A stretch of DNA of 64,000 nucleotides, taken from positions 45,409-109,408 of the forward strand of contig VKHL01000094.1 in assembly GCA_015146655.1 (NCBI GenBank), written 5' to 3'. Source of the stretch: Ochromonas danica. Taxonomy: Eukaryota > Sar > Chrysophyceae > Chromulinales > Chromulinaceae. Position numbers and translations under genes: made by a program. The notes under the pieces are model-generated. The model did not search any database. It was not told the origin of the DNA and was given only the letters and a program-made list of their open reading frames with translations. This document shows positions 21,697 to 33,945 of this stretch, one piece after another (positions within the stretch are counted from its first letter, which is position 1; each line of letters opens with the position of its first letter).

Positions 21697-23088
21697 ATGT
21701 TAAAAATATCGATTGAGATGTTCAAGCAAGCTTCTGTATTACTGCGCACTATTAGATCTTCTTCTTCCTCTATTAGCTATCGTAGATATAGCAATAGTAG
21801 AAGATGGTTTTCAAAGACTTCACTCCTTCCTTCTACTCTTCCTAGAAATGGTCATGAATATTCCAGAACAACAACATCAGCTGTAGCAGTAGGATTTTGG
21901 ATGACGTTATCTTTACTTCTCACTATGACAACTTCTAATTGGGTGACATGTGAATATGAGAATTCCTTCTCTGAGGAGGAAGAAAGTGTTGAAAATCGTA
22001 ATCCTCGTCGTGCTCTTCCTTTAACACGAAATTTTGTTGCTGATGTTGTGGAAGCCATCTCACCGACAGTTGTCAATATTGTCTGTATGTCAGGTAATTC
22101 CTTTCTTGGTGGTGCTTCATCAGGTTCAGGATTTATTATTAGTTCAGCTGGATATATTGTCACGAATGCTCATGTTGTTGCAAATTGTAGTGAAAATGAT
22201 CAAATTATTGTCACTATGAAAAGTGGGAAAAAACGTGTAGCACGTTTACATTCCATTGATCAACAATCCGATCTTGCTATTATTAAACTAAATGATATTG
22301 AAGATGAAATCTTACCTGTTGCACCTCTTGGACAAAGTTCTAAAGTTCGTGCAGGTGAATTTGTGGTGGCTATTGGTTCACCTATGTTATTACAAAATTC
22401 AGCTTCATTAGGTATTATCTCTGCTACAGCACGTCATGCAAGTGAATTAGGTATCTCAAATAATCGATCAGAATACCTTCAAACAGATGCTGCAGTTAAT
22501 GTTGGTAATAGTGGAGGACCTTTAGTCAACCTAGATGGTGAAGTAATTGGTATTAATACACTGAAAGTTGCTGGAACGGATGGTATTTCATTGGCCATTC
22601 CTATTGATGTTGCCCAGCAAATCATTAAACAGTTATTACTGAACAAACGTGTAATTCGCCCTTACGTTGGACTTCGCATGGCAGAGATGGTGGCGGAGCC
22701 ACGAGAGTACTCCACCAACAGGTACGTTATTCACTCCTCCTTCACAAGGCAGTTTTAGGTAGAGCAACTTCTAACCGCACGGTCTTTCTTTGACAATGCA
22801 TTTGATAGGCTATATCGTAAGAGTCACAAATACCCTCCTGCTATTGCAGGTGATGCTAAAGTGGTCGTGGTTGATGTGCAGTCTGGTTCTCCTGCACAAC
22901 AAGCTGGTCTAGCAAGTGGTGATGTCATTGTTGGAGTCAATGGAAGAGATGTGAGAAGCATCAGAGATGTGTTCGATGCCATTGGTCTGGAGGTTGGCAG
23001 AGTGGTTGACTTCAAAGTTCAGCGCGCTGAGCGGGAGTTCAATGTCACTTTAGTGACTGCACCTGAGACCAATAAACGCCGTCGCTAA
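21697..23088 (+). CDS. HtrA/Deg serine protease with PDZ domain (HTRA2-like)
   Basis: HtrA proteases degrade damaged proteins in mitochondria, plastids and the secretory route. Two exons, 21697-22721 and 22809-23088, give 434 residues. The trypsin-like domain has its catalytic triad in TNAHVV (His), SDLAII (Asp) and GNSGGPLVN (Ser); one PDZ domain follows (about 345-425) with GSPAQQAGLASGDVIVGVNG. The N-terminus, best read from the second ATG at 21721, is rich in Arg and Ser without acids, like a mitochondrial presequence, and a hydrophobic segment (about 65-80) could be a membrane anchor as in HTRA2. TTCCATGGAA-type palindromes sit at 21644-21662, just upstream. Confidence 0.93.
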
Positions 23089-23174
23089 TGCTATTATTAT
23101 CGAGTAGATTTAATTGAAAACTGTTTGCCCCCATCATCTCTCTTCTTAGTTGTTTATTATTATACAAATGATCA

Positions 23175-23915
23175 TTAGGTATTACGAAATTTGCGCAACT
23201 TCCTTCGCTCTCTATCTTCACCTTGTCCATTCGAAATCTCTGCTGCATTACGAGCAGCCCCATTGATATTTTGTGCAACCTGATTACCTCGTTGGATAGT
23301 CGTAGTACCATAACCTGCTGCCTCTGTCATAGGCTCTTCTCCTTCCGGTGGTTTTAACCACAAGAAGGTATCCATACTATTTAAGAAGAAGTCTCGTATA
23401 GCAGTAATCTCCATTGAGGAGACATTATTTAATGCTGTTGAAACAACTGAATCATCTTTATTTACTGTTTCAGCAGTCATTGCAATACCCATTCTTAAAC
23501 GATCCATACGAATAGCTTCTAAATCATGTAATAAGATTGAAACTTTTTCTGCTTCTAAAATATCTTCTTTAGCATGTTGTAAAAGAAGATGTCCAATTTC
23601 CATATAAAAGAAGGGTAATGGACTTAATGAACGTGAATTTTTCTCACTTTGTATAAATTCTTCTAATTTTTTGACTTGCATCCATTCTGGTGTTTTAATA
23701 ATACATTTTGCTCTTTTACGTATTAGAATAGCAAGCCATAAAGGTAATTCACATGGCATACCAGAAGTGAGTGGACCAAAGTTACCACTAACAAATCGTA
23801 AGATAGGATGATCAATATTAGGGATAATAGTAACAATGGATTCTTCAGCAAGAAATTCATTTTCAGTTATAGAGAATTTAGTAATAAAAGATGTTGAATC
23901 TCGATTACCATTCAT
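23175..23915 (-). CDS. PSF2: GINS complex subunit PSF2
   Basis: PSF2 is part of the GINS tetramer in the CMG replicative helicase. One exon encodes 246 residues from the ATG at 23915. The frame stays open to 24047, but the added 44 residues are not of the family and the conserved start (EFLAEE...VTIIPN) lies soon after 23915. Conserved blocks: FGPLTSGMPCELPLWLAILIRKR, then the helix LSPLPFFYMEIGHLLLQHAKEDI and VSILLHDLEAIRMDRLRMGI, typical of PSF2. The C-terminal about 60 residues are a family-atypical Gly/Asn/Arg-rich extension. It is convergent with the HtrA gene (87 bases apart). Confidence 0.9.
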   Translation of the reverse strand: MNGNRDSTSFITKFSITENEFLAEESIVTIIPNIDHPILRFVSGNFGPLTSGMPCELPLWLAILIRKRAKCIIKTPEWMQVKKLEEFIQSEKNSRSLSPLPFFYMEIGHLLLQHAKEDILEAEKVSILLHDLEAIRMDRLRMGIAMTAETVNKDDSVVSTALNNVSSMEITAIRDFFLNSMDTFLWLKPPEGEEPMTEAAGYGTTTIQRGNQVAQNINGAARNAAEISNGQGEDRERRKLRKFRNT

Positions 23916-24295
23916 TTGAATTGAGATGTTGATAAAGTTAGAAGGAGTTGAATAGTAAGGAAATCGAATTGATGTGATGAATGATGCCAACGTGATGTGA
24001 TTTGATTTTGAATGCAAAGTCGACTTTGACAAATATTGAAGTTTCACAAGAGTTAACTTAAGAGCGGAGCACTTAACAACAACACAACAACAACAGTCAC
24101 AGCATGATTAAAGCGCATCTGCAACTATAGTTTAGTACTGAGTACTCCTGTAGCTATCATATCATTGCTACCACAAACCTTACATACAATAGTACCACAA
24201 AGCAGACACTTGACGAGAGAGAGAGACAAGGAAAGAAGAACAAATAGGTCAAACTTTATTGCTAAGTATAGCATTCAGTTAATTGATTTTAACGT
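23916..24295. other. Intergenic region, no gene seen
   Basis: About 380 bases between the 5' end of PSF2 and the 3' end of the EFHC1-like gene (both minus strand). It should include the PSF2 promoter; an ACAACA-rich run lies near 24074-24095. No further feature is supported. Confidence 0.5.
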
Positions 24296-26246
24296 TCATC
24301 TGAATTCATCAGTTGGCTTAATGATCTGTTCAATAAACTTCTCATAGTTAAATGTGGGCAACTTGTTACCATTGGCACGCACAATAGTCATCAATTCGTG
24401 CTCTGAGATACCATTTGGTCGACCGTTGATCAAATCATAACGACTTAATACAGCTTTCAAACCTTCTATCGTGGCATTACCAGGTCCACCTTCAGGTGTT
24501 TCAACTTCCTGGAAAGCAGCTGAAAGGAAACCATTCTGAGCATCTGATAAGACAGCTGGACGAATCTTATCTAGGATAGGATAGAAGCTACTACGAGGCA
24601 GACCTTTATCTTCCATCCATCTTAATGTACCTTCACTTGTATTCAGAATTAAAAACTCATGCATTAGAACACGTAAACGACATCCAACATAGAAGTCTTC
24701 ATAGGTTAACGTGTCACCATTTGCCTTTTTGATCACTCTTCTTGATAAGAAAGTTCCACCGGAAAATCCAGAATTACGCATAGGAGGTTCTACCACTTTA
24801 ACAGTATTATCTGTGATATAGACAGAGATAACAAAACGTCGATCTTTATCATCAATGGTACCAGATAATAGAGAAGCTAAAAATACTAATGTCTTATTTT
24901 CTCCATATTTCTTTTGTGGTGGTGGACCTGGCATTAAACTACCTTCAACAGATCGTAACGAATCTTCTTCTGATCCAAAACCTGTAGGAGGTGGGACTTC
25001 ACGTTGATGGACTACAACTTCAGGTGAAGGTTGTACAATAGGTGGACCTAATGGCATACCTTGTTCTTCATAGAAATCTCTTGTTCTACCATCTGCATCA
25101 ACAATACGAAGATTACGTGCATAGACTTCCACTTCCAAACCAATAAATAAATCAGTCCAATGGAAAAATGCTGCAGAAGGAGGACGTTCCCCCAAAGTCA
25201 TATTAAGATGGAAATCTTTAGGTAATTTCGATCTTTTCAGTAATTTCATACGATTTCCATCTTTAGTCAAAGAATTTGGGATAGAGTTAATCTCTAGAGT
25301 ATCATCACTTAGATAATATTGAAGAGAATATTCTAATACATCTCCATAGAGATTCTCTGTATTATCCCAAACACAACGAAATTTCAAAGATAGAGCACCA
25401 TATCGATTAAAACCTTCTCTTCCACTATTATCCACTGTATTACCTAATTTTGCTTCATTGAAAATCTTGTTTTCATCACGTTTGGCACGGAATTTACCCC
25501 AACTATCCGCTGTACCAGGTTCTAACGTCTTACGAAATTTAGTATAAGGATCTTCAGGAAGTGGTGAAGGATAGAAAGTGATTCCAAAAGTACGTGCTAG
25601 ATAGTCTTTTGTTGCTGGATCAGCATCAACCAGACTGTCACACAACAACACAACAAACAATTGGGAAAATAGGTTATTAGCATGTACAAATGGGGACAAC
25701 AATCTCCTCATAAAGGAGAGAGATAGAGGGTGTGAATGCAACTTACTGGAAATTACGACCATAGATAGTGATGACAGCTCCAGTGCGGAAATCTTCTTCA
25801 ATGAAAGGTGTACCATTGGTTTTGTTGATAATAGCACGTCTCACAAGAGTACCTTGAGTCACACCACTATTATCTTGAGGCTTTTCAACAACTTTAATAG
25901 TACCATCTTCAGTATAGAAATAGATATTACAAATACGAATTAATACTTGTCGTTCTCCTTCTGGACGTTCTTCAAAATAAGCAATAAAATTAAGAATAAT
26001 AGGTTGTAGACTAGGATCAACAAGTTTTCTTGCTTTAGAAACAGTTGTATTGGCTAAGGAATGAATGGAAGTATTATCATCATCATTCATAGGAATGATC
26101 TTTGTACCTTCATCTTTCAAGAAAACTTGTCCATTTACTAATTTAAAGTATTGTTTTTTACTACCATTATGATATGCACGAGGTTGATATCCTGGTAGAT
26201 TAGGTAAGAAAGATGATAAATCAACGGTATTACTATTGACAGACAT
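24296..26246 (-). CDS. EFHC1/Rib72-type DM10-domain axonemal protein
   Basis: EFHC1/Rib72 proteins line the inside of the A-tubule of flagellar doublets. Two exons, 25747-26246 and 24296-25634, give 612 residues. Three DM10 repeats are visible: about residues 55-170 (ending TGAVITIYGRNF), 185-320 region (ending LFIGLEVEVYARNLRIVDAD) and 365-480 (ending FYVGCRLRVLMHEFLILNTSE). A C-terminal stretch with SEHELMTIVR resembles a degenerate EF-hand region. The junction gives NF-H-LVDADPATKDYL, in agreement with the family's linker after the first DM10. Length matches EFHC1 (640). Its presence argues that the organism builds motile flagella. Confidence 0.92.
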
Positions 26247-27041
26247 CTTCTCTTGTCAATACTTGTTTGAGGTGTATAGGGGATGTGATGACAGTTTGCT
26301 GGTTGAGCAGAGCAGCTTTGCCCCACCCACCCACACTGCCACTTTGTGTGAAACGGCCGTATGTAACGGTTCCTGTTTTGGATTTGTGTATCACTACTGT
26401 TAGTTAGATCCAGCTTTGTGACCTGTGAAATAGGATTCTAATAGGCTTGAGTTAGTGAAGTCAAATGTGGCTGACATCCATCTATTCACTTGAAGAGTAA
26501 CAGCTAATACCTAAGATAGACAACTTCTTTCTTCTTTTCTCTGGATGGATTCCACGATTCCACCCAAACCAGGGCGGGAAAACGGCCAACGGACATTTGA
26601 AATTCAACGGTCAAGTTGGCAACGTACCACTGGTATCAGCTCTGCTGCTGTTCCGCTGCTGCTGGTACAACGGCGTGGTGGACGATGTGGAGCATTTGGT
26701 CTTGTTGTTTGTTGTCTATGTGGTTTGAAAGAGAAAGAAAAATAGATAAGACCTTTAACAAACAGTAAAAATAGAAGAATCATCATCTTGATTGAAAGAC
26801 ATAGAAACCCATCTTTATCTATTAACACATCTAGCATATATAATACAGTGTTCGTTATTCAGTCTTGTGATTAACCGACCCCCCCAAAAACCTGCAAAAA
26901 TTACCTTACCCATTATTGATAATAAACTTTGGAGAAATTCTTCATTCATCTTCTTGACATAATTCATAGATGAATCGTGATGATTATCATTCTCTAATAT
27001 AACACAATAATAATATCATACATATATATATCTACATCATC
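26247..27041. other. Divergent promoter region, EFHC1-like and CNB-RGS genes
   Basis: This 795-base region separates two divergently transcribed genes. A segment near 26570-26700 is GC-richer (GCTGCTG, GGCGTGG words) but shows no convincing coding signal on either strand. Runs of C (CCCCCCAAAAACC near 26879-26892) and long AT tracts before 27042 are the only other structure I see. Confidence 0.5.
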
Positions 27042-30000
27042 ATGGGTAATTGTATTTCCAATCCAGATTTATCCTATGCAACTCTCAAGAAGTCTGCTAT
27101 AGGTTCTTTTATCCCTGACTCAGCCTTTACTGAGTTCTTTCACCTCTGTCGGTCTGATAACAATGGTTATTCAAATAATCTACGACTTCTACCACAACAA
27201 TGTTTCTTTGTTGTTGTTAGTGGAGAAGTGGTAGCATTGTTATCATGTGAAAATGCAGAACCTGTTATTGGTGCAGTTTATCGACCAGGTGATGTTATTT
27301 TCTTTTCACCTGTCGTATCATTAAGTCATACATCTGGTGGATTGACCTTTGGTAAGTATCGTATTGTCTATCAAATGCGATCTTTGGAAAGTGGTCTAGC
27401 ACAAGTTATTGGAGCTGATCGTGATGCTATGGATGGATTTCTTAAACGTCATCCACAATGTACTGAATTAGCAGATTTCCTTTGTATGGATTTGAAAAGC
27501 TATCTAGTATTTCCAGGCTTTAGCGATCTCTCAATACAACAGGTAAGTGCTTACTGTTAATAACGACAGAGATATGACTGCTGTTGGATGACGATGAAAG
27601 AAACGCTAATGTTTTGATGTGATCTTGATATTCTAGCTCTCTGTCATGTCTGCATTGATGAAAGTCAGACGATGTAGTGAAGGACAAGTAGTCAAAGAAG
27701 CAACAGTCAGTTTTGATGCAGAAAATCAAGGACGAGCTGCAGGTGTATATCCTGAAGTTATTACTCGAACACCAGATGCGAATCTACGGCATGGTCGACG
27801 TCGTAAGCTACAAGGTATCACAATACTTGTGTTGAGTGATATATGCTGAGTGTTAATCTTTGTACGCACTGTGTTATTATAGAGTTGTTGGTACCTACAC
27901 TTCCACCTGGTGAACGTTGCTTGGGGTTATTATTACAAGGAAGTTGTGTATCCTTACCACCAGATATCATCTTACAAGATCTCTTGAAACAAGCATTAGA
28001 TCCATTACATCAACCATCCTTCTCTACTCTGGATGTTCTTTCAACTGCTCAATTAGGAACAGTTGAAGAGTCACCAACAGAAGTACAATCACTACCACTA
28101 CAACAACAAGAACAACCAAAAGCTACTACACCAAACTCAGCAGCAGATCTATCACCACAGCGTATGATGTCTGTCATACGGTAAGCTTCTAACACATTCT
28201 CACTTGATAGTTCCCCTCCCTCATCTCTGTTGACTACTTGATAATCAGAGAGTCGTCTCGTAATAAGCTGTTAGCTGGAGCGAAAACCAAACCTTCCAGT
28301 GCTGTTTTACAAGTCTATAATGTCACGACAGATGATGAACATTTAAGTGCCAGCGATCCATCAGAAAGTGATGAATTGAGTGATATTGAAGTCTATCCTG
28401 GCTCTTTCTTAGGATTGGAATCACTCTTTATTGAATCAAATACCACACAAATTGATTCGTTACTATCTTTAACATCTTCTGTGGTAGCATTATGGGATTG
28501 GATTTCATTACGAGCACTTTTCCATCTTGATCCATTAATTAAACGAACATTACGAAGAAACTATCAACGTCGATTAATTGATTCTGTTCGAAGTCAAGTA
28601 GGCATGTTAAAAGAATTAGATGATACTATGTATTCATCATTATGTAGTAAAGTCTCATTGAAAGGTTTCCGTGCTGGTGAAGTACTTTTTGCTAAAGATA
28701 GTCCATGTACAACTTCTTATATTGTATTAACTGGAGTGGTACAAGAAGTTGGAGAGACTGGTTCAACACGTCCTATTATGGATAAACCAGTGGAAGAATA
28801 TGAAGATGTTCGATTTCTTGGTGCTGGTAGTCTATTTGGAGAAGCTTCTCTTGTAATGGAAAGTCCATATTTCTCAACTACAACAGCAATGGGTAAGTGC
28901 TTTTGTTTACCTTTGAGACTGAGTTTTTTTAACACTTCGGACTTAATGCGTGTGTGTGTGTCTATGTCTGTGTCTGTATCTGTGTGGATGGTGTTATGAA
29001 TCATAGAGGCATGTTTGGTCGTTTGTGTGAGTAAACGAACATTAGATCTTGTCTATAATAAAGACAAGGCAAAACTTGCTGAAGTACGTATTCGTTTAGC
29101 AGGAATGGAAACTGATTTAGAAACAATTCTAATGCATCCGACATCCAATCGTCTATTCTATGATTTCTTAAAACAAGAACATTCTGTTGAAAATCTTTTA
29201 TTTTATAATGCAGCAACAAAATATGAAGAAATGGTCGAACGATTACGACGTGGTTTAGATCGTGTTCCAATACAATATTGGATTGCTTTACAACAAAAAT
29301 GTCTTTCTAAAAGTGGTTTGATTGAAGGAGATGAAGAAATGGATATGGTTGGTGGGAAAGATGATGATCAATCAGAGATATTTTCAAAAGATGGGAGAAA
29401 AGAAGTTGGTGGTGATGATTCAGAACGTTATGTTGGACAAAAACTAGGCGATCGTGGACTTGCCCCAGAAGCACATCCTATACATACCGTATCTTTTCCT
29501 AATCTACCCATCGGAAATAGTGATCGAAAACCAAGTCTTTTCCCTCTTGTAGCAGAAGAAGAGAATGATGGAATAGATAATGGTGAGAAGGAAGATAATA
29601 CTAGAGATGGTCAAGGAGGAGGTGAAGGAGATGATATATGTAATAATAATGTCACTGCTAATGCTAGTCGAAGTATTAGCAATAGTAATAGTAAAAGCAA
29701 GAGTCATAGTCGTAGTGGAAGTAGTGGTCAAGAAGCCCTTATTCGTCATATTCCTAGTTATGATAGTTATGAATATCTTGATCAACCAGTTAAACGAAAA
29801 TCTGTTGAACAACGTGCTATGGCAGCAGCTGGTGCAATTACAGCAACTCCTTCAGCAGATGTAGAAGATTATAGTAGTGGAGGTGTAGGAATATCATCAC
29901 GTGGTGGTCTAATGAGTCATGGTTCAAGTTCATTATTAGTTAATATTGGTGATATATCAGATTGTGTTGAAGTAGCTAAAGCTAAACGAATGCAAGTAGA

Positions 30001-30919
30001 AGGCAAGATTAGTGAATTACGTGAAGTTGCTAAACGTATTATGGAGAAATTTGTACGTATTCGTTCTTATTGTGAGATTAATATATCTCAAACAGTACGA
30101 AATGATATGGAACATTTATTTGAACAATGGTTACAGAATTCTACAAGTCATTGTTTAGAACAATTAATTGAAGTCATTCTTAAAGCTTATGCTAGTAATG
30201 CAACAACTACCACTACTATTATATCACAAAATACTTCCAATAATCCCATAAATGGTGGAATGACGATTAATACTTCATTACCTTATCAAGGTCGTGATCG
30301 AAATAGAATGACATCTACTCCTTTACTTTCTCCTGCTGTCATTCGAGAATCACGTGATAGTGGTCGTCTTCGACTTGATCATTCTTCTTCATCTTCTGCT
30401 GTCTCTATGCAACCTATGATAGCACCTGCATCATCAGCTAGTGTTCCTGATAGCAATGCTCAAGAATCAACTACCACATTAGATATTACACTTCCTTATT
30501 TCCGTCTCTTTACAGTTGCTAAGAATGATGTTTTGAGATTAATGAAAGATCCTTTCCTACGATGGAAAAAGACTGCTCCTTTCCCTACTTTTATTGCAGG
30601 AATTAAACCTTATGAACGAGCTGATACCATGAAATTAGAAATGTCTTATCGTTCTGCTGTGAATGTAATGATGGGAAAGCAAATGAGTGTGAATTCATGG
30701 AATGCTCTTGCATCCACCAAAACCAATCATTCTAATCATATTAGCCTCTATGTTACACAAGAAGAACATTCTTCTCATTCAAATGGTTCAACGTCTTATT
30801 TTCAATTAAATTCTCAAAAGACACCTCTTCGTCATGCGATTATGTTATCTCGTAACCCTTCTCGAAGAAATAGAAAATTTAAAGCACCGCGTACAAAAGG
30901 AGTTGTGCCAGTAGGCTAA
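27042..30919 (+). CDS. N-acylated protein with several cyclic-nucleotide-binding-like domains and an RGS domain
   Basis: Five exons (27042-27542, 27637-27814, 27883-28180, 28249-28892, 29007-30919) give 1177 residues. It begins MGNCIS, an N-myristoylation signal with an adjacent palmitoylatable Cys. Three CNB-like modules follow: a degenerate one (about 20-115), one beginning FPGFSDLSIQQLSVMSALMK with a large insertion, and a clear one (about 415-545) with FRAGEVLF and FLGAGSLFGEASLV. The phosphate-binding cassette lacks the usual Arg (ESPYFSTTTA), so cyclic-nucleotide binding is doubtful. An RGS domain follows, starting LETILMHPTSNRLFYDFLKQEHSVEN and resuming after a long low-complexity insertion at IMEKFVRIRSYCEINISQTVRND. 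RGS domains speed GTP hydrolysis by G-alpha. I infer a membrane-tethered regulator of G-protein signalling. Confidence 0.82.
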
Positions 30920-31307
30920 ACTATTTAATACAACTACTTCCTCCTCTCTACTCTGTTCCAAGTATAATCAATAACAATTGTCGAAAATAGACATTTTGTT
31001 GAAGCTGCAAGTTGAAAATTGAATTTCTTGTTGGGAGAAGTTGAAGTTTTGCTTTGTTCAGTAGACTATTTGATTAAGTTTTACACTTGGGACAACGGAA
31101 GGAGAAAGAAAGAAAGAGAGAGAGAGGAAGTAAATAGATTCGGAAAGTCAGAAAGATCTCGTTCTTTGTCTTTCACTCTCTTCTATTATTATATGTAGTG
31201 TGTGGAGAACATCGACTATATGAATGTTGTTTATGCAATTCCCCCCTACCTGTTTCCATTGCTTTTAATTGCCTTCTGCTAATGACAACATGATTGGTTT
31301 GTTAAAA

Positions 31308-31842
31308 TGTTATTAGAGCAGATGAGGTCTTGTCATGAATTGATTAATGCTAATGCTTCATCATCTTCTATGCTAATTCTGAAGATGCCGAGGAAATAGT
31401 ATGTTCAAAAATACATCATGATTGATTGGTTTTTGCATGTCGAATGTGATGCAAAGATTAGCCTGTTAAACTGCATGGTGAACAAATTGTGTTGATGAAT
31501 TGTTGATTTAATTAGTGTTCGATAGATTCTCGCCTGTCGCGGCTAATCCTTGCATACTGAACTGTGATAATAATGTTGTCAGTTGAAGAAATCAATCGAC
31601 CGGAGTATTAGTATATTTGTGAGCATTACAAGAACAGTAGCTAGCCTAGCTTCCTTAGTTGTTGTTGTGGTTTGGTTGTAAGAGGTTAGCAGTTTGGTTG
31701 TATGGATGTAGAGAGATGTGCTAAACTTTAACAACTATCCCCAAAACAAACAAAAACAACAACTTTCTCATTGATATCTTGATAGAAATATGATTATGAA
31801 TTAACTTTGGATTCGATGCTACAAAAACTATATACTATGTTT
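31308..31842. repeat. Direct repeat copy 1 flanking a trypsin-like protease gene
   Basis: The sequence starting TGTTATTAGAGCAGATGAGG recurs at 33373-33858 in the same orientation with near identity, differing by a few substitutions and small deletions in the second copy (for instance TAATGC repeated once here, and about 35 bases near 31700-31740 missing there). The two copies bracket the protease gene. Confidence 0.9.
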
Positions 31843-31852
31843 AGCAGTATGC

Positions 31853-31942
31853 TGTAAATTATGTCCGCATGGTTCGAGATGGGACACTTTTCTGCACATG
31901 ACCTGTAATGTCTGCTTATGATTTGTGGTAGTTGTTGTGGTA
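31853..31942. repeat. Dispersed repeat shared with 40586-40690
   Basis: About 80 bases including the words GTCCGCATGGTTCGAGATGG and TTTCTGCACATGAC are shared with 40586-40690, followed in both by a GT-rich simple tract. In both places it lies at the 3' end of a minus-strand gene. The GGTTCGAGA word resembles a pol III B box, but no full tRNA-like structure is visible. Confidence 0.8.
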
Positions 31943-31946
31943 TTCA

Positions 31947-33209
31947 CTAGCCGACGAGAAAATTTGGGTCCTCAATCTCCTGCAGGTACGCCATGAAGCG
32001 TTTGCAGCGACACAATATAATGGCACTGTTTAGTACACCGTTATACACATCACCCCTACTGGCCACGGTCTCAGACTCCACTCTCTGTCTCTTGGCCACT
32101 TGCGTCACGATGCCTGGGCCCAGCGATTTCTCTTCACTGTTGGTGCGATATGGTGAATCAGGTTCATGTACTACGGGTAATGGATTTCCCTGCTCATCAC
32201 AAAACTCTGCAGGTACCACTTCTGCCTCCACGTCCACCTCCGTGATTTGCGCCTGATTCATAGCAATGAGCTTTCCATCCACAAAAACACCTCCTCCTGA
32301 AGAGCCGGGTGCCATCTCGTGGCCACTGAACACAACATGTCGTTTGCTGGCAGACTGCACTCTTATGTCTGCCAAATGGGTGCCCAGCACCATTTCGCCA
32401 ACGTGAGTGGTGTTCATCAAGTGTTTCACAGGGCAGTGAAGACAGACTCCTTTCTTATGCCGAATTAAGTCGTAGTAATCATCCTTAGTCATGTCAGCGG
32501 CTGTAGTGTCCACAATGGCGATCTCATTGACATCGAAGGTCCCATTGACTCTATAGAGCAACGCCCAGTCATTCGCAGAGTGACATTTAAACAATCTCAC
32601 CTTGATGCGGCCGTGCTGCGAAAAGCCACCCCTTGGCCCTCTCTCCGTCTTGGTTTGTAACCAGTAATCGGTCTGATATGTTTCGTCTACCACTTTACCG
32701 TCGGCACTCAAAGTCTTGATGAGAGTCAGAGAATGCTCACACGCAACCACTGCTCTACTCCCAACGATAATTGCACTTGAGTCAGGTCTGTTACCAAAGC
32801 CGAATATGCGTACTGTATCCTTAGCGACTGTTAATCATGAGGAAAATAACCAACAGAAAAATAGGAACAAGTTATTAGCACAACCGTGAGAATAATAATA
32901 CACAATAAAAATAATACAAATAAAATGGAAACAATGGATACGATCAAAGAATGTACTCACCTTACTTTGAACAATAGTTGTCGCATCCTCAGGCACAAAT
33001 TCGTAGCCTTCGATGTCTTCCCTCTTTTCGAAAACTTTGCCAAGAAATGGTTTTCGTTTGCCATCCTTCAACACCATTTTGAAGTCTCCAGCTCTACCAC
33101 TTTTTACACGTTTGATATATTGTAGAACATCTTCTTTTTCTGAGCCATAATCAAACTTTTCAGTTGAACCGTAGAAGCTTAATTGAAACTCATTGGTATT
33201 GGTCGCCAT
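31947..33209 (-). CDS. Trypsin-like serine protease
   Basis: Two exons, 32966-33209 and 31947-32827, give 374 residues. The protease domain shows the three catalytic elements in order: AVVACEHSL (His), a NDWALLYRV strand (Asp) and MAPGSSGGGVFVDGKLIAM (Ser in GSSGGG). The N-terminal about 80 residues (with YIKRVKSG and GKVFEKREDIEGYEF) are of unknown fold, and there is no signal peptide, so it is probably intracellular. The donor is best placed at GTAAGG (plus 32960-32965) because it keeps phase with the downstream exon. The gene is more GC-rich than its neighbours and sits between two 0.5-kb direct repeats, which hints at separate origin. Specificity unknown. Confidence 0.72.
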
Positions 33210-33372
33210 GCCTTCAATATTAGCTAGGCAGGTTATCTTGTTGATTGAAGGAATCAAAAAGGGAAGAGAATGAATGGGAAACGTCCGTCTGTAGTAAATG
33301 GAGACTTTAAAACACAAACATCAGAGTTTTAAATCTCACAAATGAATGAATGTTACATGTAACTGAGACAAT

Positions 33373-33858
33373 ATGTTATTAGAGCAGATGAGGTCTTGTC
33401 ATGAATTGATTAATGCTTCATCATCTTCTATGCTAATTCTGAAGATGCCGAGGAAATAGTATGTTCAAAAATACATCATGATTGATTGGTTTTTGCATGT
33501 CGAATGTGATGCAAAGATTAGCCTGTTAAACTGCATGGTGAACAAATTGTGTTGATGAATTGTTGATTTAATTAGTGTTCGATAGATTCTCGCCTGTCGC
33601 GGCTAATCCTTGCATACTGAACTGTGATAATAATGTTGTCAGTTGAAGAAATCAATCGACCGGAGTATTAGTATATTTGTGAGCATTACAAGAACAGTAG
33701 CTAGCCTAGCTTCCTTAGTTGTTGTTGTGGTTTGGTTGTAAGAGGTTAGCAGTTTGGTTTTAACAAACAAAACAACAACTTTCTCATTGATATCTCGATA
33801 GAAATTTGATTATGGATTAACTTTGGATTTGATGCTACAAAACTATATACTATGTTTG
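33373..33858. repeat. Direct repeat copy 2 flanking a trypsin-like protease gene
   Basis: Second copy of the repeat at 31308-31842, same orientation, about 485 bases. It lies in the 5' flank of the protease gene and fills most of the 736-base space between that gene and the methyltransferase gene; the rest of the space shows nothing else I can name. Confidence 0.9.
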
Positions 33859-33945
33859 CTGTGTTTTAGCTAGGTATCACTACAAAATTGATTTAACAGT
33901 CCGTGTGATCAATCAATCCATGAGAATGCTTCTACATCTTTTGCT

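Larger units (their letters stand above)
30920..31946. other. Intergenic region with first copy of a 0.5-kb direct repeat
   Basis: About one kilobase without a gene. After the 3' flank of the CNB-RGS gene come an AG-rich tract (31100-31130), the direct repeat 31308-31842 and a roughly 90-base repeat at 31853-31942 that is also found at 40586-40690. Confidence 0.6.

Noticed and set aside
23916-24047. 44-residue N-terminal extension of PSF2
   Set aside because: The conserved PSF2 N-terminus starts just after the ATG at 23915; the extension is not part of the family, though a targeting role cannot be fully excluded.
29504-29812. Ile/Thr-rich minus-strand frame within the RGS gene
   Set aside because: It is the shadow of a low-complexity Asn/Ser-rich coding stretch on the plus strand.
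31480-31575. C/D-box snoRNA candidate inside the direct repeat (TTGATGAA ... ACTGA)
   Set aside because: The C box is imperfect, there is no terminal stem and I see no clear rRNA complementarity; two copies of the repeat are explained by duplication.
31308-33858. LTR retrotransposon reading of the paired direct repeats
   Set aside because: No polymerase, gag or integrase is encoded between them, the internal gene is a spliced protease, and the ends do not show convincing TG...CA termini or target-site duplications.
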